This document shows, in pieces, positions 16,544 to 27,186 of a DNA stretch of 35,437 nt. The stretch comes from Prevotellamassilia sp. GTDB taxonomy: Bacteria; Bacteroidota; Bacteroidia; Bacteroidales; Bacteroidaceae. Below the pieces are notes generated by a model. That model made no database searches. It was not told the origin of the DNA and saw nothing but the letters and a program-made list of their open reading frames with translations. The translations under genes were made by a program, and so were the position numbers. Every line of letters begins with the position of its first letter. Position 1 is the first letter of the stretch. The DNA lies in NCBI GenBank assembly GCA_009775705.1, contig VSQE01000014.1:1-35437 (forward strand), given 5' to 3'.

Positions 16544-19069
16544 ATGAAAAATCATGTTCTTCCTTCCCTGTTGTTGACTGGGGGAATGCTTGTCTCCACT
16601 TTATTGTTGCCGCTTTCAGCACAGGCAGATACAATCGAAGTGAGAAAAGCTATGGTGACAAGTCCTATACCGGTACTCAAACCTTATATGACAGACTCTT
16701 TGAATATGCAGACTAAAAAGTATGAAGTAAAGGATGTATTGAAAGAGAATGCCTCGTTAATCCGCAGAAAAAATGCCGTGATGCACGAAGTGGCTAAGGG
16801 TGCGGCACTGTCTCCGGCATCGAATGATGAGTCTGTACTTCGAGTGCTGCGTTTCACTTTTTCCACTCCGCGTTTCATAAAAGCAAATATTAAGGTGAAT
16901 ACGCTGAAAGAGTATAAGACCTATGTGAACGGGAAAGAACTTAGTGGTAGTGAATTATTATTATTACCTGGGCATACGGATGTGGCATTGCTCTGTCTGA
17001 ATTCGGTCGAGAATAAAGACTCGTTCAATGTCTCTGTCGTAGGCGATGACCTGAAAGGGCTGTCGGTTGCCGGTCCTCAGGACAAGCATCCCTATTCAAT
17101 GGCAGATATGATGTTGGGAAATCACTATCGGAATGTTGCCCTTTCTCCTTCCGGGAAATATCTGGTTACAGTCTATTATGATACAAAAGAAGATGGAAGC
17201 AACATCTTCAGAACCGTACTGACAGAGATGTCAACTGGACGCATAGTCCGTAGCCGCGACGAGTATGCTGCATGGGAATGGCTTCCACACCGTGATGTGC
17301 TATATTATGTAAGAAATAGCACAAAAGGCAGGCAGCTTGTAACGTTTGATCCGAAAAGCGGGTTGGAATCTGTCATGGCTGAGGATATTCCCGAGGGTGG
17401 ATTTACCATGTCTCCTAAAGCGGATTATCTGATATTTTCCCGTAATCAGGCAGGAAAGAATGAGAACAATGGTTTGAAACGCCTGTATGAGCCGGATGAT
17501 CGGCAACCAGGATGGCGCAACCGTAATGCATTGTATCGTTATGACTTGAAGACGGGACAGATGCAACGGCTGACTTTTGGAGCTACGTCTGTCTGGTTGT
17601 CGGATATATCTGAAGATGCCGGTAAATTATTGCTTATGTTCAACCGCATGGACATGCGCGACGCCCCCTTCAGCCGTAGTTCTTTAATTTCGATGGATGC
17701 CTATACCGGGAAGGTCGATACGTTGTTTGCAGATACCGCATTTATTTCGGAAGCCCGTTTCTCGCCAGACGGAAAAAAACTGCTGGTCAAAGCTTCCCCC
17801 GGAGCCTTTGGCAGTATTGGCTCTGAAATAAAGGAAGGACAGATAGCCAATGGGTTTGATTATCGTCTCTATCTTTATGATATAGAGTCCCGGACCGTAA
17901 AACCTCTGTTGTCCGGATTCGGCCCTTCGGTAGGAAAATACGAGTGGGCTGGTAACGGAAATATTTATTTTAAGGCTACAGACGGGTGTAATGAAAGTTT
18001 GTTCTCTCTGAATCCGGACAATAATAAACTTATTCATTTTCAACTGCCTGTCAGCTATGTGCAGGGTTATAGCATATCTACGGATGAAAAGAACCCGCAA
18101 GTAGTGTTTTTTGGCCAGACCGGAGAGCGCAGTCGGGAAATGTTTGCCTGCCGGTTGGACAACGGGCGGCCGGCAGCTCGGAAACTGGGTGAAATTGATT
18201 TTGATGAAATGTATAAGGATGTGCTTATTGGAAGTTGCCATGATTGGAATTTCAAGTCTTCGCGTGGAGACACAATTCACGGCTTTTACTTTTTGCCTCC
18301 AGATTTCGATGCAGACAAAAAGTACCCGTTGATTGTATATTATTATGGTGGTTGCACTCCGACTGCAAAAACATTGGAATTCCAATATCCTTTGCAAGTA
18401 TTGGCCGGACAGGGATATGTGGTGTATGTCTGCGAGCCGAGTGGGGCAATTGGTTACGGGCAGGAGTTTGCCGCTCGTCATGTAAACACATGGGGAGAAG
18501 GTTCTGCTGACGACATTATCGAAGGTACAAAAGCGTTCATGGCCGAGCACCCTTTTATAAATTCAAAGAAAGTAGGGTGTATGGGAGCTTCTTATGGAGG
18601 ATTTATGACGCAGTATCTTCAAACACGTACCGATATTTTTGCCACGGCGATTTCTCATGCCGGCATTTCCAATATCGCAAGTTATTGGGGCGGTGGCTAT
18701 TGGGGCTATACTTATGGAGAAGTGGCTCAATATGGCAGTTATCCGTGGAACAATCCGGAGCTTTATGTAAAACAGTCTCCTCTGTTCAATGCTGAAAAAA
18801 TACACACGCCGCTTTTATTATTGCACGGTACAGCCGATACAAATGTGCCGACAAACGAGAGCCAGCAGTTATTTACAGCTTTACGGATTCTTGGTCGGCC
18901 GGTATCTTATATCCAGATAGACGGAGAGAATCATGTCATCGTCAATCATAAGAAACGGCTTGCATGGCAGAATGCGATTTTTGCCTGGTTTGCCCATTGG
19001 TTGAAGGACGAGCCCGGGTGGTGGAAAGAACTCTATCCGGAAGATAATTTCGGAATGAAGAAAAAATAA
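16544..19069 (+). CDS. Secreted S9 family (prolyl oligopeptidase / DPP-type) peptidase
   Basis: Exported serine peptidase of the S9 family, probably a dipeptidyl or oligopeptidase acting on peptides in the periplasm. A signal peptide covers residues 1-28 ('LLLPLSAQA'). Residues about 170-560 form the beta-propeller, with WD-like repeats such as 'SPSGKYLVTVYYD' and 'SPDGKKLLVKASP'. The alpha/beta-hydrolase domain holds the triad Ser683 ('MGASYGGF'), Asp765 ('HGTADTNVP') and His797 ('GENHVIV'). The 841-residue length is typical. It starts 38 bases after lptB with no clear promoter box between, so it may be the third gene of that transcript. Substrate specificity cannot be read from the sequence. 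Confidence 0.93.
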   Translation: MKNHVLPSLLLTGGMLVSTLLLPLSAQADTIEVRKAMVTSPIPVLKPYMTDSLNMQTKKYEVKDVLKENASLIRRKNAVMHEVAKGAALSPASNDESVLRVLRFTFSTPRFIKANIKVNTLKEYKTYVNGKELSGSELLLLPGHTDVALLCLNSVENKDSFNVSVVGDDLKGLSVAGPQDKHPYSMADMMLGNHYRNVALSPSGKYLVTVYYDTKEDGSNIFRTVLTEMSTGRIVRSRDEYAAWEWLPHRDVLYYVRNSTKGRQLVTFDPKSGLESVMAEDIPEGGFTMSPKADYLIFSRNQAGKNENNGLKRLYEPDDRQPGWRNRNALYRYDLKTGQMQRLTFGATSVWLSDISEDAGKLLLMFNRMDMRDAPFSRSSLISMDAYTGKVDTLFADTAFISEARFSPDGKKLLVKASPGAFGSIGSEIKEGQIANGFDYRLYLYDIESRTVKPLLSGFGPSVGKYEWAGNGNIYFKATDGCNESLFSLNPDNNKLIHFQLPVSYVQGYSISTDEKNPQVVFFGQTGERSREMFACRLDNGRPAARKLGEIDFDEMYKDVLIGSCHDWNFKSSRGDTIHGFYFLPPDFDADKKYPLIVYYYGGCTPTAKTLEFQYPLQVLAGQGYVVYVCEPSGAIGYGQEFAARHVNTWGEGSADDIIEGTKAFMAEHPFINSKKVGCMGASYGGFMTQYLQTRTDIFATAISHAGISNIASYWGGGYWGYTYGEVAQYGSYPWNNPELYVKQSPLFNAEKIHTPLLLLHGTADTNVPTNESQQLFTALRILGRPVSYIQIDGENHVIVNHKKRLAWQNAIFAWFAHWLKDEPGWWKELYPEDNFGMKKK

Positions 19070-19131
19070 AGATATTTACTATAAAACTTTAATTCAGTTG
19101 TGGCTGGTGTGCGATTTTCGTCTGAAAGTTG

Positions 19132-19139
19132 TAATTTTG
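19132..19139 (+). promoter_or_regulatory. Ferritin gene promoter -7 box
   Basis: TAATTTTG fits TAnnTTTG and lies 61 bases before the ferritin ATG. The -33 element is not clear. Confidence 0.5.
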
Positions 19140-19200
19140 CCCCTGATAAATGGAGACCGCTTTCTGAGCCTCTTAGTGTATTAATTTAAATAATGAAGGT

Positions 19201-19683
19201 ATGATTTCAGAAAAACTTCAAGAAGCAATTAACAAACAGATCGCAGCAGAGATCTGGTCTGCTAATCTTTATCTTTCAATGGCCTTTTATTTTGATAAAG
19301 AAGGATTTGCAGGTTTCTCTCATTGGATGAAGAAACAATCGCAGGAAGAAATGGAGCATGCGTATACCATGGCAGATTACGTAATTAAGCGTGGAGGAAC
19401 AGCAAAGGTATACCAGATTGATGCAGTCCCGCAGGAGTGGGAAAGCCCCTTGAACGCATTTGAACATGTATATGCCCATGAGTGTAAAGTTTCCCAGCTG
19501 ATAAACGATCTGGTTGATCTGGCATCTTCCGAACGGGATAAGGCTACTCAGGATTTCCTGTGGGGATTTGTTCGTGAGCAAGTGGAAGAGGAAGCTACGG
19601 CTTCAGGCATTGTTGACAGGATCAAGAAGATGGGAGCGACTGCTATCTTCAATTTGGACCAACAATATGGCGCACGTCAATAA
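19201..19683 (+). CDS. ftnA: Bacterial non-heme ferritin
   Basis: Cytoplasmic iron-storage protein that forms a 24-subunit shell and oxidises Fe(II). The 160-residue length is normal. All ferroxidase-centre ligands match the positions of E. coli FtnA: Glu17, Glu50, His53, Glu94, Gln127 and Glu130. It stands alone between its own promoter box and a terminator at 19706. Ferritin of this type is usually induced by oxygen or iron in Bacteroides; no specific operator was recognised here. Confidence 0.97.
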   Translation: MISEKLQEAINKQIAAEIWSANLYLSMAFYFDKEGFAGFSHWMKKQSQEEMEHAYTMADYVIKRGGTAKVYQIDAVPQEWESPLNAFEHVYAHECKVSQLINDLVDLASSERDKATQDFLWGFVREQVEEEATASGIVDRIKKMGATAIFNLDQQYGARQ

Positions 19684-19705
19684 GGAAGAATATTTAAAAT
19701 AATGG

Positions 19706-19743
19706 AAAAGGCTGATTTCGGTGAATGGAATCAGTCTTTTTTT
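19706..19743 (+). terminator. Terminator after ferritin
   Basis: AAAAGGCTGATT pairs with AATCAGTCTTTT (one G-T pair) across an 11-base loop, and the right arm runs into seven T. It lies 23 bases after the ferritin stop. The remaining bases to fabD hold only the fabD promoter box. Confidence 0.85.
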
Positions 19744-19912
19744 AACCGTATAGGCAATGCGGCAAAGACTGGAAAGCTCCGTGCCCGAGACCGACCGGAA
19801 GCAATCGGATATTGGGGTAACTTGGCCGTTTTCTGTCGGTTTAAAAGTGCTCCGGCCCTTCGGCCCGTCGCTTTATTCTTCCGGACAGGGCCGCGGTGTC
19901 GTGATTTTTTTG

Positions 19913-19920
19913 TACTTTTG
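19913..19920 (+). promoter_or_regulatory. fabD promoter -7 box
   Basis: TACTTTTG matches the consensus and lies 49 bases before the fabD ATG. No TTTG is visible about 20 bases upstream. Confidence 0.55.
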
Positions 19921-19968
19921 CGCCGTCCAAATAATTGGAGATAACCAACTCATGAAATAAGAATCAAT

Positions 19969-20871
19969 ATGAAGGCATTTGTATTTCCCGGACAGGGAGC
20001 ACAATTTGTAGGTATGGGCAAGGACCTGTACGAAAAGCATCCCATAGCCAAACAGTTTTTTGAGAAAGCCAATGAGATTCTCGGTTTCCGCATTACCGAT
20101 ATCATGTTCGCCGGTACGGACGAGGAGCTGAAACAGACAAAGGTGACACAGCCGGCCGTCTTCCTGCACAGTGTGGTCAGCGCGCTTTGCCTGGGTTCGG
20201 AGTTTCAGCCCGATATGGTTGCGGGTCATTCTCTTGGAGAACTTTCGGCCTTGACGGTAGCCCGTTGTCTGAGTTTTGAGGACGGACTGAAGCTTGTGGC
20301 GGCCCGTGCCCGTGCCATGCAAAAGGCCTGCGAGGCTGCGCCGGGCACCATGGCGGCCATCATCGCACTTCCCGACGAGAAGGTGGAAGAGATCTGTGCC
20401 GAGGTGACCGCGGAAGGTAACGGAGTGGTGATTCCTGCCAATTATAACTGCCCCGGTCAGTTGGTCATCAGCGGAAATATCGATGCCGTCAATGCCGCCT
20501 GCGTCAAGTTGAAGGAGGCCGGCGCAAAGCGCGCGTTGGTGCTGCCTGTCAGCGGTGCGTTCCACAGTCCCCTCATGCAGCCGGCCCAGGAAGAGCTGGA
20601 GGCCGCCATCGCCGTGACGGAATTCCACAAACCCATTTGCCCTGTCTATCAGAATGTAGACGGCCTTCCCCATACGGAGCCTGAAGAGATCAAGGCCCTT
20701 CTCATCTGCCAGCTCACAGCCAGCGTCCTCTGGACCAAGGAAGTCCGGAACATGGTGGCCGACGGAGGAACCAGCTTTACGGAGTGCGGTCCCGGAAAAA
20801 CCTTGCAGGGCATGATAGCCAAGATCTGCAAGGGAAATGAAGCCGTCAGTGTACATGGTGTGAACGACTGA
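19969..20871 (+). CDS. fabD: Malonyl-CoA:acyl carrier protein transacylase
   Basis: Cytoplasmic enzyme that loads malonyl groups onto acyl carrier protein for fatty acid synthesis. The 300-residue length is standard. The oxyanion motif 'FPGQGAQFVGMG' starts at residue 6, the nucleophile is Ser88 in 'GHSLGELSAL', and the catalytic His is in 'SGAFHSPLM'. Upstream is a promoter box and downstream a strong terminator at 20895, so it seems to be transcribed alone. Codon use is clearly more GC-rich than in the genes to its left. Confidence 0.97.
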   Translation: MKAFVFPGQGAQFVGMGKDLYEKHPIAKQFFEKANEILGFRITDIMFAGTDEELKQTKVTQPAVFLHSVVSALCLGSEFQPDMVAGHSLGELSALTVARCLSFEDGLKLVAARARAMQKACEAAPGTMAAIIALPDEKVEEICAEVTAEGNGVVIPANYNCPGQLVISGNIDAVNAACVKLKEAGAKRALVLPVSGAFHSPLMQPAQEELEAAIAVTEFHKPICPVYQNVDGLPHTEPEEIKALLICQLTASVLWTKEVRNMVADGGTSFTECGPGKTLQGMIAKICKGNEAVSVHGVND

Positions 20872-20894
20872 AAGAGTTAGTTTTTACGGTTTTG

Positions 20895-20955
20895 TCTCCA
20901 AAGGAAACAGGAAATTGTCCGGTCAAGGATTCTCTCTTCCTTTGGAGATTTTTTG
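20895..20955 (+). terminator. Terminator after fabD
   Basis: A perfect 12-base stem (TCTCCAAAGGAA / TTCCTTTGGAGA) with a 30-base loop is followed by six T. It lies 24 bases after the fabD stop. Its T-tract overlaps the TTG at 20953, which argues against that codon as the start of the next gene. Confidence 0.8.
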
Positions 20956-20982
20956 TTTTCCCACATAATAGTTCGACACGAT

Positions 20983-22704
20983 ATGAACAGAATGACAGAT
21001 TCGGGTGCGGTTTTCCCGGGAAACAGATCCGAACATGCCAGAATGATGATCTACCAGGTATTGCCGCGGCTTTTCTCCAACATGCAGGACCGGAACATTC
21101 CGTCCGGCAGTCTGGAGCAGAACGGGTGTGGAAAGATGAACGGTTTTTCCGATGAAGTGTTGGAACGCATCCGGGCCTTCGGCTTCACGCACATCTGGTA
21201 CACCGGATTGATCGAGCATGCCACTCAGACCGACTATTCCCAATACGGCATCCAGTCCGACCATCCGGCGGTGGTCAAAGGAAAGGCAGGCTCTCCTTAT
21301 GCCATAAAGGACTACTACGACATCGATCCCGACCTTGCCGTCGATGTTCCCCGCAGGATGAAAGAGTTCGAGGCCCTCGTTCGGCGCACCCACAAGGCCG
21401 GACTGAAGTTCATTATGGATTTTGTGCCCAACCACGTGGCCCGTCAGTACCATTCGGATGCCCGTCCCTCGCGGGTGAAGGACCTTGGCGAGACGGACGA
21501 TCCCTCCGTAGCTTTCTCGCCCGGTAATAATTTCTACTATGTTCTGGGACAGCCTCTGCATACCGGTTTCGACAGTCAGAAGTCAGCGAACACTCCTTAT
21601 AAGGAATATCCGGCCAAGGCCACCGGTAACGACCGCTTCGATGCCTGGCCCGGCGTGAACGATTGGTACGAGACCGTCAAGCTGAATTACGGAGTTGACT
21701 ATGTCGGAGGCCGTACCGCCCATTTTGATCCTCTGCCCGACACCTGGAAAAAGATGACCGACATCCTGCTCTTCTGGGCCAAGAAGGGAGTGGATGCTTT
21801 CCGGTGCGACATGGCCGAGATGGTGCCCTGTGAGTTCTGGGCGTATGCCATCTCCCGGGTGAAGGAGAAATATCCCGCCGTCAGGTTCATTGCCGAAGTC
21901 TACAATCCAGGGCAGTACCGCGACTATATCCGTCGCGGAGGGTTCGATTATCTTTACGACAAGGTGGGACTGTACGACACGCTCCGCGCCGTTGTCTGTC
22001 ACCAGGCCCCGGCCTCCAGCATCACCGGATGCTGGCAGAGTACGGACGACATCCGGCAGCACATGCTGAATTTTCTGGAGAACCACGACGAGCAGCGCAT
22101 CGCCTCCGACTTTTTTGTCGGCTCCGCCCGCAAGGCCCTTCCCGCGCTGGTGGTCAGTGCCTGTATGGACACCAATCCCCTGATGATCTATGCCGGTCAG
22201 GAACTGGGCGAGCGCGGAATGGACAGCGAGGGCTTCAGCGGCTGTGACGGACGTACCACGATTTTCGACTATTGGAGTGTGGAGAGCCTCCGCAAGATCC
22301 GTGCCGGTGAGATGTATTTCACACCCGACGAGCGGGAGCTTTATGCCTATTATAACAAGGTCGTCTCGCTCTGCAACGGCAGTGCGGCCCTGCGCGAGGG
22401 AGCGTTCTACGACCTCATGTATGCCAATTACGACCGTCAGGGGGGCTTTAATCCCGACCGCGCCTATACTTTTCTGCGTAAGGCCGGAGACGAGACCTTG
22501 CTCATTGTGGCGAATTTCGATGACGTGCCCGTCCATGCCGGCATCCGCATTCCGCAGCATGCCTTTGACTTCCTGTCGCTTCGCAGCGGTACATACGCCT
22601 CCATCGACCTCATCAGTGGCGAGACGCAAACGCTGGAACTGAAGCCCGATGCGCACGTCCTTGTGTCCGTCCGCCCGTGCGATGCCGTGATTCTGCGGCT
22701 TTGA
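20983..22704 (+). CDS. Cytoplasmic GH13 family glycosidase (alpha-amylase superfamily)
   Basis: Alpha-amylase superfamily enzyme acting on alpha-glucans or related oligosaccharides. No signal peptide is present, so it probably acts inside the cell. GH13 regions are visible in order: 'DFVPNHVAR' (region I), 'GVDAFRCDMAEM' with nucleophile Asp276 (region II), 'FIAEVYNPG' with acid/base Glu305 (region III) and 'LENHDEQRIAS' with Asp369 (region IV). 573 residues from ATG 20983; the frame continues upstream only into the fabD terminator. A later ATG near 21041 directly before 'IYQVLPRLF' is an alternative start. No promoter box was recognised in the short gap. Substrate unknown; the position between fabD and purB gives no help. 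Confidence 0.9.
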   Translation: MNRMTDSGAVFPGNRSEHARMMIYQVLPRLFSNMQDRNIPSGSLEQNGCGKMNGFSDEVLERIRAFGFTHIWYTGLIEHATQTDYSQYGIQSDHPAVVKGKAGSPYAIKDYYDIDPDLAVDVPRRMKEFEALVRRTHKAGLKFIMDFVPNHVARQYHSDARPSRVKDLGETDDPSVAFSPGNNFYYVLGQPLHTGFDSQKSANTPYKEYPAKATGNDRFDAWPGVNDWYETVKLNYGVDYVGGRTAHFDPLPDTWKKMTDILLFWAKKGVDAFRCDMAEMVPCEFWAYAISRVKEKYPAVRFIAEVYNPGQYRDYIRRGGFDYLYDKVGLYDTLRAVVCHQAPASSITGCWQSTDDIRQHMLNFLENHDEQRIASDFFVGSARKALPALVVSACMDTNPLMIYAGQELGERGMDSEGFSGCDGRTTIFDYWSVESLRKIRAGEMYFTPDERELYAYYNKVVSLCNGSAALREGAFYDLMYANYDRQGGFNPDRAYTFLRKAGDETLLIVANFDDVPVHAGIRIPQHAFDFLSLRSGTYASIDLISGETQTLELKPDAHVLVSVRPCDAVILRL

Positions 22705-22753
22705 TGCCGGAGAGAGCGGGCAGACGGTGTTTCCGTGCCCAGCATTTTTTCCG

Positions 22754-22792
22754 AAGACGCGCATCCGTTTTTTCGCGGATGCGCGTCTTTTG
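22754..22792 (+). terminator. Terminator after the GH13 gene
   Basis: A perfect 14-base GC-rich stem (AAGACGCGCATCCG / CGGATGCGCGTCTT) with an 8-base loop is followed by TTG. It lies 50 bases after the GH13 stop. Confidence 0.85.
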
Positions 22793-22870
22793 CTTCCCGC
22801 CACCGGGACCTTAGAAATCTCTAACCTCCAATAACTTTACCTCTTTTTTCCCCATCTCGCATTTTTATGT

Positions 22871-22878
22871 TACCTTTG
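22871..22878 (+). promoter_or_regulatory. purB promoter -7 box
   Basis: TACCTTTG fits TAnnTTTG; a partial -33 element (TTTC at 22847) lies 20 bases upstream. The distance to the purB ATG is 29 bases. It probably drives purB, rluB and asnS together. Confidence 0.6.
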
Positions 22879-22907
22879 TACCCAAATATTTTTAGAATAA
22901 AAAGATT

Positions 22908-24254
22908 ATGACACTGGATGCATTGACTGCCGTATCTCCGATAGACGGGCGTTACCGTGAAAAGACAGAGGTGCTTGCTCCCTATTTTTCAGAATACGCA
23001 TTGATGAAATACCGTATTCGGGTGGAAATTGAATATTTCATAGCCTTGTGCGAGAAGCCCTTGCCTCAGCTGAAGTCGTTGGACCACAAGGTCTTTCCCG
23101 CGTTGAGAGAAATCTACCGGGATTTCACGGAGCAGGACGCTGCCCGGGTGAAGGACATCGAGCGTGTCACCAACCACGATGTGAAGGCCATTGAATATTT
23201 CATCAAGGAAAAGTTCGATGCGATAGGCGGGCTGGATGCCTGCAAGGAGTTCGTCCATTTCGGACTGACCTCCCAGGACATCAACAACACCTCCTTCCCT
23301 TTGATGCTCCGCGAGGCATTGGAAGAGGTGTACATTCCCATGCTTCAGGAGTTGATCGATCAGTTGAACGCATACGCCGAAGAATGGAAAGACATCCCCA
23401 TGCTGGCCCGAACCCACGGCCAGCCGGCTTCTCCCACCCGTCTGGGCAAGGAGGTCCGCGTGTTCTCGTACCGCTTGGAGCGTCAGCTCGAACAGCTCAG
23501 GGCGTGTCGGGTGGCGGCCAAGTTCGGCGGTGCCACCGGCAATTTCAACGCCCATAGGGTGGCCTATCCCGAGTACGACTGGCGTGAGTTCGGCAACCGT
23601 TTCGTCAGTGAGAAGCTGGGGCTGGAGCGTGAGGAATATACCACGCAGATCTCCAACTATGACAACCTGAGCGCCGTTTTCGATGCGATGAAGCGTGTGC
23701 ATACCATCGTCATCGACCTCGACCGCGACTTCTGGCAGTACGTCTCAATGGACTATTTCAAGCAGAAGATCAAGCAGGGCGAAGTCGGCTCGTCCGCGAT
23801 GCCCCACAAGGTGAATCCCATAGACTTTGAAAATTCCGAAGGCAATCTGGGCATCGCCAATGCCGTGCTGGAGCATCTCAGCCGCAAACTTCCCGTCTCC
23901 CGTCTGCAACGCGACCTCACGGACTCCACGGTGATCCGCAATATCGGCGTTCCCATGGGCCATGCCCTGATTTCATTCCAGAGCACCCTGAAAGGCCTGC
24001 GCAAGCTGCTTTTGCACGAGGAGACCATCCTCCGCGATCTGGACAACACGTGGGCCGTTGTGGCCGAGGCCATCCAGACCATTCTGCGCCGTGAGGCCTA
24101 TCCCCATCCCTACGAGGCCCTGAAGGCCCTGACGCGGACCAATGCCGGCATTACGGAGAAGACTATCCGCGAATTTATCGATGGCCTGGAAGTCCGTGAA
24201 GAGGTGAAGGCCGAACTGCGTGCCGTCACTCCCCACAACTATACCGGAATCTGA
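22908..24254 (+). CDS. purB: Adenylosuccinate lyase
   Basis: Cytoplasmic enzyme of purine synthesis; it removes fumarate from SAICAR and from adenylosuccinate. The 448-residue length fits the longer PurB subgroup (as in E. coli). Family markers are 'SPIDGRYREKTEVLAPYFSEYALMKYRI' region at the start, 'FVHFGLTSQDINNT', 'ARTHGQPASPTRLGKE' with a catalytic His, and the fumarase-superfamily signature with Ser295-Ser296 in 'GSSAMPHKVNPIDFEN'. rluB starts 48 bases after its stop, and the purB-rluB-asnS order suggests one operon. Confidence 0.97.
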   Translation: MTLDALTAVSPIDGRYREKTEVLAPYFSEYALMKYRIRVEIEYFIALCEKPLPQLKSLDHKVFPALREIYRDFTEQDAARVKDIERVTNHDVKAIEYFIKEKFDAIGGLDACKEFVHFGLTSQDINNTSFPLMLREALEEVYIPMLQELIDQLNAYAEEWKDIPMLARTHGQPASPTRLGKEVRVFSYRLERQLEQLRACRVAAKFGGATGNFNAHRVAYPEYDWREFGNRFVSEKLGLEREEYTTQISNYDNLSAVFDAMKRVHTIVIDLDRDFWQYVSMDYFKQKIKQGEVGSSAMPHKVNPIDFENSEGNLGIANAVLEHLSRKLPVSRLQRDLTDSTVIRNIGVPMGHALISFQSTLKGLRKLLLHEETILRDLDNTWAVVAEAIQTILRREAYPHPYEALKALTRTNAGITEKTIREFIDGLEVREEVKAELRAVTPHNYTGI

Positions 24255-24302
24255 ACGTAAGACACGGGAACAAGTTCCGTGTGCATAAAGAATAGAAACA
24301 AT

Positions 24303-25631
24303 ATGAACGAAGAATTCTTTGAGAAAAGTGAAATGAGAAATGAAGGCGGAAATAGCCGTGATGGCTTCTTTCCGTCGGGTGAAGGCAATTGGAACGAGAG
24401 AGGTAGCCGCAATTTCGGAGACAGGCCCGGCTATGGCGGTGGCAACCGTCCCAGGTTCGGCCGCAATCCGCGTCCGGCAGGGAACGAGGGCTATACGCCG
24501 CGCCGCAGCTATGGCGGCGGCAGCTATTCCGGCGGCTATCGGCAAAAATATAATTCGGAAAACAGAGAGGACTTCTCGGAGCGTCCCCGTTCCGGCGCGC
24601 CCCGTCAGGGCGGTTTCCGGCAGCGCGACGACAGGTTCCAGACCCCTTCGCGTTTCGGAAAGCGGCCGTATGCGTCCGGCAGCGGCGAGGAATCCGGCTA
24701 TGATAACCATCGCCCTTCGCGTCCGGCCTTCCGGAACGGTGAGGGGGGCGGAACGGTTTCCCGGCAAGGCTCTGCGTTCAGGTCGCGCTATTCCCGGCAG
24801 GACAGCTGGACGAGCAACGGTCCGGCCCGTCGGCCGTCGGGCAATTATGATCCCCATGCCAAGTACAGCCAGAAAAAACGTCTGGAATACAAGGAAGAGC
24901 ATTTCGACCCCAACGAGCCTATCCGTCTGAACAAATATCTGGCCAATGCCGGCATCTGCTCGCGTCGCGATGCCGACAAGTACATCCAGGCCGGTGTAGT
25001 CACCGTGAACGGTGAGGTGGTGCAGGAACTGGGGCGCAAGGTACTCCGCACCGATACCGTCCTCTTCCACGACGAGCCCGTCAGCATCGAGAAGAAAGTG
25101 TACGTCCTGCTCAACAAGCCCAAGGGATATGTCACCACCAGCGAGGACCCGCAGAACCGCAAGACCGTGATGGATCTCGTGAAGGATGCCTGCCGGGAGC
25201 GCATCTATCCCGTCGGCAGGCTGGACCGCAACACCACCGGAGTGCTCCTGCTGACCAACGATGGTGAGATGGCCGCCAAGCTGACACACCCTAAGTTCCT
25301 GAAGAAAAAGATATACCATGTCCATACCGACCAGAACGTCACGGCAGCCGATATGCACAAGATTTCCGAAGGCCTCATCCTCGAAGACGGAGAGATCAAG
25401 GTCGATGCCATTGAGTACGCCAGTCTCACGGACAAGAAACAGGTGGGTGTGGAGATCCATTCCGGCAAGAACCGCATTGTGCGGCGCATCTTCGAGAGCC
25501 TGGGCTACCACGTTGTCAAACTCGACCGCGTCTACTTTGCCGGGCTCACCAAGAAGAATGTGCGTCGCGGCGATTGGCGTTTCCTCACGGAGAAAGAGGT
25601 GAACATGCTGCGGATGGGAGCTTTTGAATAA
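24303..25631 (+). CDS. rluB: rRNA pseudouridine synthase (RluB/RsuA family) with a long Gly/Arg-rich N-terminus
   Basis: Converts a specific uridine in rRNA (by family, probably the 23S peptidyl-transferase region) to pseudouridine. Residues 1-195 are a low-complexity tail rich in Gly, Arg, Ser, Tyr and Phe with many RG/YGG-type units. An S4 RNA-binding domain follows at about 200-260 ('IRLNKYLANAGICSRRDADKY'). The catalytic Asp is Asp308 in 'GRLDRNTTGVLLLTNDG'. ATG 24303 is chosen; the frame also opens at GTG 24279, but without a better context. The tail makes it 442 residues against about 240-290 for the core enzyme. The tail may help bind rRNA or act as an RNA chaperone; that is inference. 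Confidence 0.93.
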   Translation: MNEEFFEKSEMRNEGGNSRDGFFPSGEGNWNERGSRNFGDRPGYGGGNRPRFGRNPRPAGNEGYTPRRSYGGGSYSGGYRQKYNSENREDFSERPRSGAPRQGGFRQRDDRFQTPSRFGKRPYASGSGEESGYDNHRPSRPAFRNGEGGGTVSRQGSAFRSRYSRQDSWTSNGPARRPSGNYDPHAKYSQKKRLEYKEEHFDPNEPIRLNKYLANAGICSRRDADKYIQAGVVTVNGEVVQELGRKVLRTDTVLFHDEPVSIEKKVYVLLNKPKGYVTTSEDPQNRKTVMDLVKDACRERIYPVGRLDRNTTGVLLLTNDGEMAAKLTHPKFLKKKIYHVHTDQNVTAADMHKISEGLILEDGEIKVDAIEYASLTDKKQVGVEIHSGKNRIVRRIFESLGYHVVKLDRVYFAGLTKKNVRRGDWRFLTEKEVNMLRMGAFE

Positions 25632-25670
25632 CTGGAAGTCGGACGATACATATAAAAAAGGAAAGCAAGA

Positions 25671-27065
<1,395 letters not shown>

Positions 27066-27087
27066 TTTTCCGGCCTATCTTTTATCT

Positions 27088-27121
27088 GTCAGGCGATTTT
27101 CTTTCGGGAAAATCGCCTGAC
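27088..27121. terminator. Stem-loop between asnS and fic
   Basis: A perfect 14-base stem (GTCAGGCGATTTTC / GAAAATCGCCTGAC) with a 6-base loop lies between two convergent genes, 22 bases after the asnS stop. It has no clear T-tract, so termination is inferred from position and stem strength. Confidence 0.6.
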
Positions 27122-27186
27122 GCTGTTGGAGAGGAACATCACGAGGCGGCAAAAGCCCATGACAACAGACCCGCCTGCAAAGGAAG

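Noticed and set aside
19702..19944. An 80-codon frame after ferritin
   Set aside because: It starts inside the ferritin terminator, covers the fabD promoter box and has no recognisable features.
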